DNA from: Diatrype stigma
Lineage: Eukaryota; Ascomycota; Sordariomycetes; Xylariales; Diatrypaceae
NCBI GenBank assembly: GCA_022225965.2
Contig: JAKJXP020000004.1
Coordinates: 310,001 to 374,000, forward strand
Direction: 5' to 3'
Length of the DNA: 64,000 nt
This document shows positions 41,776 to 52,786 of this stretch, in pieces. Positions within the stretch are counted from its first letter, which is position 1. Each line of letters starts with the position of its first letter. A program made the translations under genes and the position numbers. The notes below the pieces were generated by a model. That model was not told where the DNA came from. It worked only from the letters and a program-made list of their open reading frames with translations, and ran no database searches.

Positions 41776-43591
41776 TCATAACTTCAATCCTGTTCCATTC
41801 CCATCCCCACCCCTTCCTCCTTGTTTCCTCGCCGCCGCCTCCCTCTCCTCAGCGAGCACCTCCTCCCTCCCGCGGACCTCCACATCGCGCACCCCGCCCC
41901 CCTTCTCGAACCTAACCAGCACGACCTTCTCCCAGACGCCGCCCCTGCCCGTGCCCCGGAGCTCCGGCCCCGGCCTGTCGAGCACCAGGATCGATCGGCG
42001 GTCGCTCTGGCGCACGCCCAGTGTCGCGGGGCTGATGGCCTTGCGGGCCCAGGGCACCTGCGCCGTGGGGTGGCCGGCGGCTCGCGGGTCCGCGATCGTG
42101 GTCGTCGGCACGGTCTCGAGGAAGCGCCGGAGCTGGTCCCGCTGCGCTGCGTAGTATTGGTGCTGCAGTGCTGCTGTATTTGATGGGCTGGATGGCGCTG
42201 GTGGACCTGTGAGGAACTGCGATAGAAGGTGTAGCAGGAAGACTTGCGGCGGGAACATGACGATCTCGCCCCGCCGCTGCTTCTCGAGCCACGCGGCCGC
42301 CTCGTCGAAGCGTGCTGCCGTGTGCTCTACGCCGCCGTCTGGCGTGGGGATCAGAGCCTCAGACCGCGCGGCCTCGGACATGGTGGGGTCTTCTTCAATG
42401 TCCCCCGAGCTGGAGCTGGATCCGGGGCTAGATGGTGATGGGGGCGATGATGAGAGGGGAAGCATGTAGATGTACATTTGCGTCGAGAAGCGCTTCAACA
42501 TCGTAGTTGGAGTTATCCACCGTGTAAACGGCAGGAGGTTCTCTGAGTTCTCGGGTCAGTCATTAATCATATCTGGCTACACGATGAAGATAATTGTGCA
42601 CAAAATATCAATAATAAGTGAAGATCGTCCACCCGCCATCTCGTACGTACCCGTATCGACCTCACCCCCTTCTCCTTTGACCCACTCGACGAAACGCGTT
42701 CGATTCTCGTAGACGAGCCGTCTGCCCTCGTCCCGTTTCTCGGTAGGCAGATTCAGGATCGCGCTCCCCCGCCCATCTCTCCGCGTGTCACGCGCGAGCA
42801 GGATCCCGCTCTCCTCGAACGTCTCGCGAATAGCGGCAAGCCTGGCGTCGCACATCGCATTTCAGAAGTTAGAGTTGGGAAGCTCCACCATTGCCGGATC
42901 GCCTACGTGCGCTGCAAACCGAACGGGCTTGAAGGGGGGTTTTGACAGAATATCTTGGAGATCCGTACCTATACGCCAGGGAGTCCTCGTGCCGTGCGGG
43001 ATCCCCCGGAGGCGGGAGGCCAGCGCCGCCAACCTCGACATCGTGGTAGTCCGACAGGTTGCCGCCGGGGAAAACGTGGGCCGAGGGGAAGGCTGACGAC
43101 GTTTTTACGCGATGCAGAAGGAGCACCTGGTTCGTGGGCGATAGGAGAATGATGCTCGCGCTGGGCCGTGGCTCTTCCGGGGCCGCCGGGGCCGTCTTCT
43201 TCTTTTGTGTTTCCATTGGGGACGAGGAAGAAGAAGAAGAAGAAAAAGAGGCCGTCGACAGCGTGAATGGTGGTAATGGAAGATTATACCGTGCGTTTGG
43301 GATTCCGCTGTTACCACGACTACGACCACCTGGGAGCAGCGAGGGTCTTATGTTCGGGATAGGATCAAGCCCCCTTTTGAGGTGGCGCACGGATCGATCA
43401 GTCCATCCGCCAAACTGTCTCCGAGTAACGCTGACCTCAAGCTTTGGTATCCTCTTGCTAAGTCCCGAGTAAAATACACGAGGTAATCTGGAGAATGTGG
43501 TGAACAGAAACCCGGTGAACAGCGACATCGCTGTCCATCTTTGGTGAATAGCAGCGAATGCTGTGCTTGACCTCGGCAGCTCGGTTCGCAT
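41776..43591 (-). CDS. NUDIX hydrolase, NUDT19-like
   Basis: Minus-strand exons 43591-42969, 42841-42651 and 42542-41776 give 526 residues. SASIILLSPTNQVLLLHRV and SSAFPSAHVFPGGNLSD lead to the split Nudix box, completed across intron 1 as RLAAIRETFEESG (Arg213, Glu214, Glu217, Glu218). Exon 3 restores ENLLPFTRWITPTTMLKRF, conserved in NUDT19. The long gap between the GG and REXXEE parts is typical of this subfamily. NUDT19 cleaves CoA and acyl-CoA in peroxisomes; here the C-terminus is GLKL, a poor match to the peroxisomal SKL signal. The N-terminal ~120 residues are unlike the family and Arg/Ser-rich: either a mitochondrial presequence or untranslated, with METQKKK near residue 118 as the real start. 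Donors are GTACGG and GTACGT. Confidence 0.85.
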
Positions 43592-44170
43592 GCCTCCCAC
43601 CAAACAGTACGTAAAGTAGGTACCTAAGGGACCTACTTAAGTCTAGATTCGTGCCCTGTGATTAGTGGCCTGCGCGCTAAGATTTACAGGGGGCAAGGGT
43701 TAGTTCAGTGCCCATGAGCATTTCCCCAGGAATTTGGCTTATTCTCGACCCACTTCCTCTTCTTCTCGGCTTTTAACTAACTACCTCTTCTGCCTCTGAA
43801 CTGGTTAACCACTGCAAACTTACATAGTAATAAAGCAAACCCTACCGTCAGAGTCTATGTAAAGCAACGCCAGACGAACATGGACAACATTGCGATAGGT
43901 ATTGAATGAATCACTTGGGAACCGACGCTACTGTCTTCTTGTTACGCATTAGGCATCGGTAGGTTTACTACATGACCATATGACCATATGACCAGGTAGA
44001 GCACGGCTATATCTTCATCGTAGCAAAATACGATCGATTGATGTGCCCTCAATCAACAGTCCCGGGCTGCCCGGATACCCGAAATAGCCAATGGCCATCA
44101 GAGTCATCATGAGAGGATGTCAGAGTTCCCTGAACACCCCGGTCCAAGTCCAGGTCCATAACGCATTCAC
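43592..44170. other. Intergenic region
   Basis: Promoter side of the NUDIX gene and 3' side of the DUF2828 gene; contains a TGACCATA tandem (43972-43995) and TAGGTACCTA near 43617. No gene seen. Confidence 0.5.
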
Positions 44171-46600
44171 TCAGTCCACAACCTTAAGCATGTCGTAAGC
44201 CTTGTGTCCTACTGCCTTCTTCACAATCAACAGCGGGTCGATCTTGCGTTTCTTAGCCTGCGGCAAGCCCCCCTCTGCACTCTTCTCTTCCGAGCTAGCA
44301 GCATCAGCTGCAGTCTCTTCGGCCTCCTCGTCTGGGTCTTCGAAGGATCCGTCCTGGAGGAAGACCTTGAGCATACCCTGCGAGTACCCGCTCACGAGCG
44401 CCGTGTTTTGATCCTCCACCGTGACTGGCTTCGGCGGGACCGGGTCGCCGCCAGCTCCTAGGTCGTCGTCATCGCCGAAGCCTGGATGGTGATAGCCCGA
44501 GCCCCGCTGGTGGAACCCGGCCCGTCCTCCGGCGAGATTCCAGAACACCATCTGCGGCACCTCGTAGCCGGCGTCGGCATACTTCTTCTTGATGCGCTCG
44601 TACGAGGTCGTCCAGCGGTCCCCGGGCCTCGTCGAATCCGCCTCGTTGAACTGCATGTCGCTGAACACGAAGATGCGCTTCACCATGTCCTCGGGCTTCA
44701 GCTGGTTCTCCACCGCCATCGGCAGGATCAGGTCCTCGAACACGGCCGCGAAGTTGGTGCTCATCCCCCACTGCGAGTCGACGAGGACGTCGATCTTCTC
44801 GCTGAGGGGCCGCCCGACGTCGAAGGTCTGCACCTTGGGGTTCTCCGAGAACGTGATGAAGGAGCCGCCGAACGGCGGCGCCGTGACCTCGGCTACCAGC
44901 AGAGACAGGCCGATGGCGCTGTCGATGGGACGCGTGGCGTCAGGGAATACCGGCGAATACATAGAGCCGGAGACATCGCACACAGCGATGCTGGACTCAA
45001 GCTTCCCGTTATCCTTGACACGTTGGACCAGGGGTTTCCACTGTGCATTCGCCACTAGCTTCTGCAAGGGTCTGCTTTTATAGCCGATCATCTCACTGAT
45101 TAAAGTAGATGGCAGCAGCGTTGCGCCGCTGATCTTTGCCGTCCCGTCGCTCACTTTGTCCAGGTACTCGTTGAAGCGCTCGGTATCCTTCTTCGCGAAG
45201 ATCGGCGCGTAGTTCTGCATGGCCTTCGACGGGACGCGGTCGTACTTGATCTTGTCGAGCGTTTTGGCGCTGAGGTTGCGCTCGACGACGTCGAGGTGCT
45301 GGCGCAGGGACGAGATGTCTTTCCGGTACGACTCGCGCGCGTGTCGGAGATACAGCTCGCGATCCATCTCGCCCACCATGGGGTACAGTATCTCGGCGAC
45401 CGTAGAGACGATGAAGGTGTGCTTGTCGTGGAAGCGGTCATGCGAAGGGGCCCATTTGGCGCATAGCGAAATCCGCCTCTTTGCCTTCGGGTCGTCGCCG
45501 CGCAGGAGCGCTAGATCTGATCGGAGCTGTTCTGCGAAGAGTCGCGCGACAGTGATATGGAGGGCTCGATGAACAGGGTCGGAATCGAAGAGCTCGGTGG
45601 CTTTTTGGTGGCGTTCATCCCGCACTGCATGGCGCTTGGCCTTGGTCATCTGTTCTTTTTTCTTTGATGCCAGTCGTGCTTTTTCTTTGTTTACTTCCTT
45701 CTCGACGTTGAGGATTTCGGCTGGGTCGGCTAGAACAGTCAAACGACCGTTGGCGGAGAGCGCAAGGATGTTGAGCAAGTCTTTCCAGTAGCCGTGAGAG
45801 ACGCCGTTCCGCACATCGAAACGGCTCACATCATCCTCGTCCTTTTCTGCCTCGACCAGGACAGCGTCCTCCTCTCCCTCCTCTTTCTTCTCGACCTTCT
45901 TCTCGATGACCGGTCGGCTCAGCCAGCGCAGATTGGAGATCAAGGTGAGTGGGTGGTTCTGAGCGAGCCAGCCGGCACAGCGGTAGAAGCTGGCCCTCTC
46001 CGCCTTGCCTAGGTGGATGGACCGAGCGTTGAAGATGACTTTGAGGGTCAGCAAGGGTTCTTCCTTCCATGCCGCGTTCAAGAGCTCGAGAAGGTGGGGT
46101 CCCGAGATAGTCGCCTCGAGGGATGAAAACAGATCGACTAGCGAGCTGTGTGTAGACCGATGTGCGATGTCCATGTTCTCTGTGAACATCTTGTTGCTCA
46201 TGTCTACGGACGCTGGATCGAAAGGTTCGTTGTGCTTCATCAGTCCTTTCATGAAGGGGTGTGCCGGGGTTTCCTCGTCATCATTTTTCTTCGCGTCTTC
46301 TGTGTCCCTGGGCGACACACCCACCGACGGTTCTTCGTCCATGCCAACTTCCTTCATCACACGGCGCAATTCTGCGGTAGTGGATTGGCCGGCGCTAACC
46401 ATTGTGAAACTGTCATCTACGTAAGTCTCGGTGACGTTCTTGGGTGCCTGGGCCTCCACCTCTTCCTCGCGATGTCGTTCGGCAAGTTCTTTCTTGAGGA
46501 AGGCATCAAACTCGTCCGAGGGCAATGCGAGAGCTGGGTGAGTGGGAAATAGCACGGGAAAGGTAGACTTGAGAAACCAAGCCTCCTGGTCGGCCGCCAT
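44171..46600 (-). CDS. DUF2828 protein with VWA-like metal-binding motif
   Basis: One frame of 809 residues. The N-terminal part has an acidic linker and then the DUF2828 core from about residue 115 (PFMKGLMKHNE, LVDLFSSLEATISGPHLLELLNAAWKE, LTLKVIFNARSIHLGKAER, GYWKDLLNILAL). The middle is a highly charged helical region (KEKARLASKKKEQMTKAKR). The C-terminal part is VWA-like: IAVCDVSGSM near residue 541 is a MIDAS-type DxSGS motif, followed by TFSENPKVQTF and IFVFSDMQFNEAD. The arrangement resembles TROVE/Ro60-type proteins, an analogy only. It is widely conserved in fungi and plants without a settled function. Cytosolic, as no signal or membrane segment is seen. The ATG lies in a good context (AAGATGG). 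Confidence 0.9.
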   Translation of the reverse strand: MAADQEAWFLKSTFPVLFPTHPALALPSDEFDAFLKKELAERHREEEVEAQAPKNVTETYVDDSFTMVSAGQSTTAELRRVMKEVGMDEEPSVGVSPRDTEDAKKNDDEETPAHPFMKGLMKHNEPFDPASVDMSNKMFTENMDIAHRSTHSSLVDLFSSLEATISGPHLLELLNAAWKEEPLLTLKVIFNARSIHLGKAERASFYRCAGWLAQNHPLTLISNLRWLSRPVIEKKVEKKEEGEEDAVLVEAEKDEDDVSRFDVRNGVSHGYWKDLLNILALSANGRLTVLADPAEILNVEKEVNKEKARLASKKKEQMTKAKRHAVRDERHQKATELFDSDPVHRALHITVARLFAEQLRSDLALLRGDDPKAKRRISLCAKWAPSHDRFHDKHTFIVSTVAEILYPMVGEMDRELYLRHARESYRKDISSLRQHLDVVERNLSAKTLDKIKYDRVPSKAMQNYAPIFAKKDTERFNEYLDKVSDGTAKISGATLLPSTLISEMIGYKSRPLQKLVANAQWKPLVQRVKDNGKLESSIAVCDVSGSMYSPVFPDATRPIDSAIGLSLLVAEVTAPPFGGSFITFSENPKVQTFDVGRPLSEKIDVLVDSQWGMSTNFAAVFEDLILPMAVENQLKPEDMVKRIFVFSDMQFNEADSTRPGDRWTTSYERIKKKYADAGYEVPQMVFWNLAGGRAGFHQRGSGYHHPGFGDDDDLGAGGDPVPPKPVTVEDQNTALVSGYSQGMLKVFLQDGSFEDPDEEAEETAADAASSEEKSAEGGLPQAKKRKIDPLLIVKKAVGHKAYDMLKVVD

Positions 46601-48473
46601 CTTGACAACACTTCGTTCGATGAGTGTGTATTGATATTTATGCTAAGATGTTGTTGTATTGCAGGGGAAACAGTTATTGCTGCAAATGGTCCAATTCAGC
46701 CGTCTGTGTGAAAGAGGAAGCGGCCTGCATAGAGTGTTGACACGGAAAAGTACAATAAAGAAGCAGGCCACAATGAGTAGGAGGTACGTGGGATGGTCCT
46801 GTTGTCATAGGGGACTCTAGAGCAAACGCAACGAGGGGACACTGCAATTCAATGCAGGTTCTATGCCAACTAGGTGAGACAAATAAGTCATCAAGGTGTT
46901 ATCAGCACTATGTATCCACGACACAACCAGCAGCCATTTCTATCCCGCATGCGAAAGTATTATGAAAATATCTATGTACCCTGTACCTTCTTTTTGTGGC
47001 GTGCCCCTTTGACTCACACCGGTACTGGTAAGGAGTTCAGGTTGCCAAGGTTGCACAGATCAAGCTACATCATATTTCGTACCTATACGTACAACCAAAG
47101 TAGAGACAATGAAACAGCCACCCAACTCGTTGGAACGGGGAAAGATGTGTCAAAAAGTAAAATCGGTCAAGCTAGGAATCGAAGTGATAATCTTTAGAGA
47201 AGACCTTTTGTGCAATTTGTCAATACCATTCCCTAAAGCTGAAGTGCCTGCACCAAGTGACCCTTTGAAGCCTCCCACAACACCCCCTCAACCTCAACCG
47301 CCACACGTCCAATCTGCAACACGTAGTCAAGCCAGACGATTTGAATAAAATAAAACGAAATTCAGGAGATAGAATTCCATGTGAGGACATAACCAAATGC
47401 AAAAAGCGAAGCTGCCAGAAGTGGCAGGAAGTATATCGTTAAGATAAAGCTTGGAATAGTTCTGCTACTTCGCTGAAATACTGTGGCATTATTACACTAT
47501 ATAAGGGCGACAGCCTTGACCGACCACCCATAGACTGATTCGCCCGAGTTATCCGGTGTTAGTCCGAAGGGCACCCTTTTGTGTTCAGGTGTTTCAAAGG
47601 GCGCGCGTTGCCTGCCGAGTACGTACCAGATCTACCAAATCAGCAATACAAAGAAAGGATGGATCGACTATACGAACTGCCCTTTCCAGTACGTCTTGAT
47701 GATGTGCAGCTCTCGCGGGGGAGGGGAAATCAGTAGATAGTTAAGAGTCTCTTGCTAGAGGTGGGGGTTTGTGGAACGGGGGACGAGGAAGAAGAACTCC
47801 CGGTACCTACCGGTAGTTAGTTGATGCCGCCAGGGTTTACATCGGATGGACAGCTGTGCCAGAGACGAGTGTATCACATGGATCCCATCCATTCGATCCG
47901 TACTTGTTTATCATCTGCGATGATTTTACAGATGGGTAGATACGATCACGCAGACTAGTTACAGCAATGGGGAAGGCTTAGTTATACAGGCTATCGACCC
48001 AACTTCTATGCGGAAGACATGTCATGTCTCGCAAACTTCCTCGAGTACGCGACCATGTTGCACCGGAGACTTCAAATTCTCATCTCAGCAAGTCGGCATT
48101 GAGGCCACCAATATATCGGCTCTTTTCAACTTAGAGAGCGGGTGGGGGAGAGGCTCTTTCGAAGACTATCCTTTCTTGTTCCTAGACATAGCGAGCGATT
48201 GCAAGACAAAAATGAAGCCATTTGGAAAGGTAAGACAGAGTCACTAGCGATAGGATCGAGATGAAGACAAAACTAAAGGCTCTTTCATGTTTCTCTGCCG
48301 ATGTGTTCTGTTCATTCTTCGTTGAAACCCAACAATGTACCATAAATAACTAGATGAATGAGAAAATACCATGAAATGCTTCATAATTGCTTCGTTAGAT
48401 CATCATTCAACTTTCCAAAAACCCCAAAAATCTCAACGCGAACGAAATCTTCATCACGACCGCTTGACTCTAT
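46601..48473. other. Intergenic region, no gene seen
   Basis: 1.9 kb of ordinary-composition sequence. Short open frames (46874-47197, 48008-48247) lack any recognisable domain or intron-supported extension. Confidence 0.5.
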
Positions 48474-50612
48474 CTACATCATAGGAGGCGGCGACGGAGC
48501 CCGGGGCTTGCGTCGGACGCCCATGCCGGCGCGCATCGGCCTGCTTCGACTGCGGGATTGGCCGGCGGCGGCGTAGTGCTGGTTAGGACCCCGGCTAGGG
48601 GCGCGGGAGAAGGGATTCGGGTCCCCCCACGACTCGTCCGAGTCCTCCTCTTCTTCGTCGTCGGATTCCTCGAACTCGGGCACGGGAGGAGCCGACCGGC
48701 GCCCGTTGTTTCCGTTCCTTATCTCCACGGGCCTGGACCTGCTCCGTCCGCGGGGGTCGACGGCGGCAGCGGCAGCGGCGGCAGAGCTCTCGGCCGTCGT
48801 CGCGGCTCGGATCCGCAGCCCTCGGGGCCGCCTCGCCCCGCCAGACCTCGCCGGCCGGGTCTCGACCTCGACAACATCGTCGGGGGCCGAGGTGGCGCCT
48901 CCTCGGTCTTGCGCCGCCCGACCACCGCCACGGACGGACCGTCGGCTGGGGCGATGGCGCGGCTGCTGCGGCTGATGGTGCTGGACTAAGCCGTACCCCT
49001 GGCCACTCTCGTCGCTCAGTAGATCTTCGGTGTCTTCTTCACCTGGGTTGTTAGGCTGCATCCTCTGACGTAGTCCGCGAGATTGAGATACCTTGGTACC
49101 CTTCCTGCTGCTGCGCGTGTCGCGATACCTCGACGGCCCGCCGCCGGGGTACTCGTCGGAGCCCGTGGGGCTCCCCGGGCGGCTGCGGTGCCGGAGGGCT
49201 TGCAGGGTAGCCTCGGTGGACTGCTTCGAAAGCAGCTCCTCGATGTCCGGCGGGAGGGGCACTTGGGGATCCCTGAGCATCGGCATCTGCTGGAGGCTGT
49301 GGCGCAGGGACTGGATCTCCTCATCTCTCGATTGGCGTGAAGAGGGGACGGTGGTCACGCGCTCTATCTCAGGCAGACGGGGAGCGTGAGGATTGGGCAG
49401 CCTGGCCGACGACCCCCCGACTACGCGGCCGGACACGGTGTCGACCCGGTACAGCAGCTCTCCTACTGTCTCTTCTATCCGTCGTTGGTGGTACATCATA
49501 TCATCCAGCCTTCTCAGGATTCGATCTCGGTCGGCGGACCCGGTCTGTTCGTCCAGCAGTCTCGCCAAGGGGACTTGGCCTTCTGGGAGCCGGTCTCTGT
49601 TGCGTATAAGATCAATCAAACGTTCAATGTCATCAGCCCGATAGTCCTGACGCGCCTGGGGAAATTCCCGTCCTCGAGCATCCGCGATGAGATCTCTTAG
49701 GGTAGCCTCCAGGTCGCGACCAGTCGATGCGTGCAAGCCTGCATCGCCGGAAGCACGGCGGTTGTACCTTTCTAGGAACTGGCGTTCTACATCGCGCTCT
49801 AGATCATCCTGCTGTCCTCGGCGTCTTCCGTCCGGCTGCTGTTGTCGCTGAGCCCGACTGGCTTTCTTCCTCCTGCGCTCTTCGAGGCGGTAGTTTTCGG
49901 CCTCGTCTTCCTCGTCGAGGCGGAGTTGTTCTTCTCGCTGCATGTCACGCTCTAGTTTGAGAGCCCGGAGGTCCTGGTTCATCCTGTTTACCTCTGGATC
50001 TTCGTGCGGACGCATACGCGGCCGCCGAGGCTGCGGCCCTGGGGCCATGTTAGGATGCGGCCCGGCCGGTGGAACGGCGAAGGGGTGCATTCCATCCGGA
50101 GGTTCAGCGCCGTAGGGCGGATATGATGTAGGTATGGCAGGAGGGGCCGAACTACCGAATGGGTTCCCAAAAGGGCTGGGTCTTCCATAGGGATCATAGT
50201 AGGGCGCAGGTTTGGGGTTGGAGGCCGCGGCTTCATAACCTGCCGCGGGTGGCCCTGGGTATCGTGGATACGCATAGCCATCGGGCGGCGCCCTAGGATC
50301 GCTATATAAGTCATAATCTGGTTGTGGGGCTTGGCTGCGAGACCTCCTCCCGCCGCCTCCGCCTCCGCCTCCTCCTCCTTGCCGGCTGCGAAGCCGACCG
50401 GTCATCTGGTTCAGATCCTTGCCGCGAAGCCCATCGGTGGGAGCTCGAGCAGTCGTCTTGCGAGGGCGAGCCTGTCGGGCGCCGTAGCGCAAATCCCTTT
50501 CAGAATCCGAGATCCAGTCTTCATCATCGCTCAACTGGCCCTCGGATGCCGCTACACGCGGTGCACGGTAGGGCCATGAGGTTGGCATTGCTCTCGTCCC
50601 AGCATACGCCAT
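48474..50612 (-). CDS. 712-residue disordered, charged protein of unknown function
   Basis: A single long frame, coding by length and by the absence of stops in good codon use. N-terminal SDDEDWISDSERDLRYG is followed by a Gly run, then a Tyr/Pro/Gly-rich stretch (about 90-190) resembling phase-separating proteins. Next is a charged helical segment (about 205-250: LKLERDMQREEQLRLDEEDEAE then basic RRRKK) and a second helical part (about 340-400: DRILRRLDDMMYHQRRIEETVGELLYRV) that could be a coiled coil. The C-terminal third is Arg/Ser/Pro-rich with an acidic ESDDEEEEDSDESWGDPNPF patch. I recognise no domain. A nuclear or RNA-related scaffold is possible from composition but is inference. Confidence 0.75.
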   Translation of the reverse strand: MAYAGTRAMPTSWPYRAPRVAASEGQLSDDEDWISDSERDLRYGARQARPRKTTARAPTDGLRGKDLNQMTGRLRSRQGGGGGGGGGGRRSRSQAPQPDYDLYSDPRAPPDGYAYPRYPGPPAAGYEAAASNPKPAPYYDPYGRPSPFGNPFGSSAPPAIPTSYPPYGAEPPDGMHPFAVPPAGPHPNMAPGPQPRRPRMRPHEDPEVNRMNQDLRALKLERDMQREEQLRLDEEDEAENYRLEERRRKKASRAQRQQQPDGRRRGQQDDLERDVERQFLERYNRRASGDAGLHASTGRDLEATLRDLIADARGREFPQARQDYRADDIERLIDLIRNRDRLPEGQVPLARLLDEQTGSADRDRILRRLDDMMYHQRRIEETVGELLYRVDTVSGRVVGGSSARLPNPHAPRLPEIERVTTVPSSRQSRDEEIQSLRHSLQQMPMLRDPQVPLPPDIEELLSKQSTEATLQALRHRSRPGSPTGSDEYPGGGPSRYRDTRSSRKGTKVSQSRGLRQRMQPNNPGEEDTEDLLSDESGQGYGLVQHHQPQQPRHRPSRRSVRGGGRAAQDRGGATSAPDDVVEVETRPARSGGARRPRGLRIRAATTAESSAAAAAAAVDPRGRSRSRPVEIRNGNNGRRSAPPVPEFEESDDEEEEDSDESWGDPNPFSRAPSRGPNQHYAAAGQSRSRSRPMRAGMGVRRKPRAPSPPPMM

Positions 50613-52786
50613 AATGTATTTGGGCAGAGTTTGGTTCTCCGCGTAGACTTGGATTCGAGTTTCTCAGCTCATGTGGTCGTGGGTTTCAAGTCTTTGTGGT
50701 GGAAGGATTGATGTGGTCGAGGGATTGTTGGAGAATCAGAATGTGAATGTGGGTTTGTTGGCCTCGACAAGTCAAGTGCAGCAGCAGAGCAGGTCCACGG
50801 GTGCAGGTCGGGTGCAGGTGACAGACAGACGGACAGACAGGCAGGCAGGCAAGTTCGGGTTCTCTAATTCATCCGGTGTTTACCTGTGCCTGTGTTTTGG
50901 AAAATTGGAAAACGGATTGCGAGCCACAGCCCGTGCGGGAACCCAGGCCAGACCAGACCACCTGCAGGCAGACAGTTCCTCTGGTCTTTTTTCCCCCTCT
51001 GGCCTCTTTTTCTCTCTCTTGTCAACAAAGTGTCCCTCCCCAGGCTCGGGCCGCGATAGGTGCTGGTGGATACACCGCGTTTCATTGCGGGCACTGCCCA
51101 GGCTGACTTGATACCCAAAACTCCGCGTCATACCATACGCAGGGGATACACAGCAGTACCTCTGTTGTAGCGGTCTCGAGCTGCGGGGGCTTCGGGGGGG
51201 CTTTGGGTGGACATTGGGCTTGCCAGCGCGAATCAATCCATCAACCTGCCAACAAAGGCCTGCTGCATATGCAGGAGCTAGTAGGGGTGGATAGGCGTGT
51301 GGATGGGCGCTGTGGATGGGCGTGGATGGGCCCAATCCACGCGGTGATTGGAGCATCACACCAACGGCCAAAGGGCTGCTGGATTTCGCAGCAGGAACAT
51401 ACCGGAACATACATTTATTGAGCGGCTACTGCATTTCTGTGTCGCTTGCCCTCAGGCTATCGTGTGATCAAACACCCTAACGCTTTGCGTTCTTGCCCAG
51501 TTGGTACATGATTAACCCAGCAAGGTGATCGCTTCCCAAACTACCTGATGGTGGTACCTAGACTGGCTGACTCTGGCTGACTGGGTGTTGTGACTGCCCC
51601 ATCAGTCCATATAGCTACTATCGATATCGCTTAACTGCATCTCCAGGGTTTCAGGGCCTCAAGGCTTCAGGGCTTCAGGGCTTTAGGGCCTGTCTTTAGT
51701 GGAACCACGGCTGCTGCATGCATGTAACCCTGCGATAAGACCCTCCTTCCTCCTATCCTCCTACCCTCTGACCCTCTGACCCTCCTACTCTCATGCCCTC
51801 CTGCCCTTACTAACTTCTAATGAAAGCTACCTCGGCAGGCACTTCTCACACACACTTCGCGCGCAGAATAATGAAGTGTAAATGTCAGTAATAAGCCTAC
51901 CTCCAAGTGCGCGATCGAGCCACTGATCGTCGAGGCAAGTGATCATATCCTCTCACGAGAAGCAAATAGCTCTTAGTGAACCACAGTTATAGCCCATCCT
52001 TCTACCCCTCCCCCTCCCCCTCCTTCCTCACTGCTTGGCCTGAAGGGGAATTGCTGTGCGAGAAATGATCGACCAAGTGATCTCATTCGCCAATCCAAGA
52101 CCCTCTCACTTCTTATCGGGTAGGCAAGCTTTGTATGCATTTATCAGGAACAGCACAGGAGAATAATCCCCTACCCGATATGACTATATACGTAGTAGGC
52201 ATTTGAAGCTGATGGATAGTTACCTCAGTTATTGCCGAGAACTGTTATTGCCCAATGTGCGTTGAAGGTGTCAAGAGGAAGTCGGAATAGGCAACGCGAT
52301 GTTTGTGAAGCAGCGAAGCAAGAAGTACCGCTTGCACCCCTATATGGGATCCTACTAATTTAATCATCAAGTAGGGGGAGAGAGGCCTATAACTATCGAA
52401 TGTGTTAATTCGCTGCGTTATGGAGCAACTATAACTCTAGAGTTAGGACATGCATTATCACATCAATTTTCTGTATAGTGACAACTTCCATGGAAGTCTT
52501 TGGTGGCCACAGCTTGAACGCACCAACTCGTTGACAGGGAGAACATAATTCATATTTTATATTTTATGGCTGGGAAATTCGGTTATGGAGGTTTCCTGAG
52601 GAGAGTCAGCATGAAATAACAGGGTGAAAGGAGAAGGGCCATTGCAGTCTACGATATACCTCTTGCCAAATGCATCCAACCCTATTCAGTTGACACTATC
52701 ATTCGTGCTCGTTCTACACCCCTAGTTTCGGCCATGCCCCTGAACGAGATTTGTATAGTTTGATATACTTCAGTAAACTGCGCCTA
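50613..52786. other. Intergenic region with short direct repeats
   Basis: Contains ACAGACAG repeats (50820-50850), CAGGGCTTCAGGGCTT-type repeats (51645-51692), CCCTCTGACCCT repeats (51745-51790) and CT-rich tracts. No coding sequence is supported. Confidence 0.5.
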
